From: Schistosoma haematobium
Taxonomy: Eukaryota; Platyhelminthes; Trematoda; Strigeidida; Schistosomatidae
Length of the DNA: 64,000 bases
Assembly: GCF_000699445.3 (NCBI RefSeq)
Contig: NC_067198.1
Coordinates: forward strand, 24,191,536 to 24,255,535
Direction: 5' to 3'
Below the pieces are notes generated by a model. The model was not told the origin of the DNA and made no database searches. It worked only from the letters and a program-made list of their open reading frames with translations. Below are positions 43,001 to 46,000 of this stretch, one piece after another. A program made the translations under genes and the position numbers. Every line of letters begins with the position of its first letter. Position 1 is the stretch's first letter.

Positions 43001-46000
43001 TAAAATAATATTATTTCACACTTTATTTAACATGGAAACACCATCTCTGCAAGTGCAAATAACTTACCTGATTTAAGAAATAAATTCTCAGCAGTTTGAA
43101 CCCTATTGCTGGTCATAAGGCTAGGTTAAATAATCAAAATTATCTGCATATACACTTTCAGTAAGATTTTAACTTTGAAACACTTCATTGTATTCTACTA
43201 TCTCATTTAAGCTTTCAAGTTTACGAACTTTCCAATTCATTTTCTTAAAAAATGAATATTTGAGTGAATAATTGTTTTCAATAACTTCATCATCAGGCTC
43301 TACAGTTATAAGTCCATAATTATAATATTTTACAAAGACCAAAAATAAGGCATGTATTAATGAATTTGACAATGTTATGTGTTAAAAATGGTGCACGTTT
43401 GCATTTTTTACGATATATATATGTATATACTTCAAAATTGTATTATTTGCAAATTAGAAAGGTCATTCAATAAAGGTTAGGATGATTTGGAGTAAAGTGT
43501 TCAGTCGCAATAAGCAGAATAGTATTATAGCAAAAATGTAAATGCAAAAAATTGTGTGAATAGTAGGAGAATTTAATCTTGTCAATTGAGATAATAATAA
43601 TAAGATTGTTGTGTTAATATAATATGTAATTAGGAGGGTGTTATCAAGGTAATTACGATAAACGAATTGGGAATGATGGATGTGAAGATTAAGATAGAGA
43701 TAATCGAAAGTAATGATAAGGAAAAAAATTAAATAAATGACAATAAAGGGAGGGGGTAAGAGGTTTATAATATTCAGTCTAGGTATTCGGTGATACAGTC
43801 GTAGGCCAAGGTAAACAAAGAGGCTGAATATATTTTTTCTGGATGCATAAATTAGGTCTTCTGGAGTTGATCCAGATGGCTTCGGCTGTGTAAAGCAGTC
43901 GTAATCTAGCTCCTTGAGGTAGATATTTTGGAACTTGATATAAATAGAGAAAGCTTCCTCTATTTTGATATGATGTTCACTATCTACCAAGTGAGAAAGA
44001 ATGGTGCTGTTAATCGATTTGGTAACTCCTTTTCCCAGCCATGCTGGTACATGTTCACGAACACGCAAGGATAAAGCCCTCTGAGTACGGCCTATGTAAC
44101 TAGCTCCACAGGAGCAGTTGGATTGGTATACACACATGGGAGAGACCATCTTCGGTAACCTATCCTTGATCAGTTGTGTGAGTACTGGTTTAGTCGAGAA
44201 AATTATGTGTAGTTTGGCGGCGTGAAACGTCTTCGACAGATCTTTTGAGTCGACGTGTTAGAATATCACCCGCTATGTCGGCTTTAAAGTCAAGTTTCAG
44301 AAATAAGGTCTTTTTACTGACTGTGTCGCAATGTCTTCTCTTTTTAGTACTTTGTACGAAGTATTTTTTTAAACGAAATTCTTCAATTTATCACCTCACT
44401 CATTAAGGATCCACCATTTTGTCATCCTATTTAATCTTTCTATCTGGACGTTTCCAAAGTGTAGATCTTAATGCTTTAATTCATTGTCAAATCAGTCATT
44501 ATTAGTGAAAAGCTCTCATAAAAGTAGTAAATAGATAAAATCGCTACATTATTGTTCCTATTGTAGTCAGTTAGCCATAACATTATTACCTAAATTTCTA
44601 TTGTTTTGCTCTACACCATCGTTTTTATCGAATTCTTTTGGGCTATCACTGTTATTTTCTTTACTATTTTACACTAGCGTATGCTTTCATTCTTTATGTA
44701 CTAATGTAACATGTACCTTTCTACTCTGTACATCCTATCACATTTTGTCCTTGTAAGTATACGTCATATGCATTATACTTACTAAATCATTAATATTTGT
44801 CCCCATTCATTAGTACTTTTTCTTGTTATCTTTATACATTATGAACAGTATGCATTTCTATCAAGATTTCATTTACTTTCTACATGTTAAGCATTTATAA
44901 AGTATTTACTGATCTTTCCTATAAGGTTGTGTACCGCGGCGTAGGTCCTCAATATCATAAATCAACTACCGGAATTTAAAAGTAGTAAAATAAATATACA
45001 TACATACTCTCCTTATTTTTTATTTAGTTAAATACTTTAGCATATTTTTTTAAATGATGTTTGTATTAGAAAGAAATTCTATTATCATTATACTGTATGG
45101 TTATCATTATTATTTTATCAAATAGTGCTTAACAACTTGCTAAATGAATTAGAAATCGCTTCAAAACGGAGAGTTGTTCTTTTGTTATATTTCAAAGTAA
45201 GTCAATTATTCCGTATCATTAATTTTTTGTCAACCGTCATATTTTTATAAGTAATCGATCTGTATCATTGTAAATTAAAAGTCAATTAAATGTGTTCTTA
45301 TTATATGGTAGGGGCGATTAAAAAAAGATGTGCCACCATCCAGTAAAGTCAGAGATCGTTAGTCTGAACTGTGTTGGTACTTATAGATAGCATGAATGGA
45401 GTCCACACGATGATGCCCTGTCATGGCTGAGGGTGGGGAGAGTCTTCTCTCCCTCTCAAAATGCTCCCACATAGCCATGCGTACCCAACCGCTACCGGGG
45501 AAGTCCTACTCACTACCTTCTCGCGAAGGGGGTGTTGTTTATGAAATCGAGAGGACGGAAAGCTAATGTTTGGCGCTTTAACAGGGTTGGTGGATATGGA
45601 GAGTCCAATTAGGGGCGTTGGAAAACCCTGATTCTAAACCAATAGAGTACATGGACTCCAGGATCCTGAGGGAACAACTGCCGTACGACCCAATTGTTGG
45701 TCATTGGCTACTATGGGACTGCATCTCCCGACGTCGCTTCACTGACTTGTGGATCAGACCTTTAGGTTGAAGGCTTTGGATGTGGTCTCCTAAGAAAAAT
45801 ACCTTTTTCGGTTTGGGCACGCAAGCAGTATTTTGGCCCTCCCACAAATCAATGATAACTACTGCCGGCCTCATTGTTATTGTGCTGCGCCTCTGTTTGA
45901 TGCCCTCTTGTACCAATTTTTATGTGATCAAACAAATAAATTCTTATTTTTCTTCTAAATCTCAAGTTTCAGTAATATTTCATACTTTCGTCCCCATATT

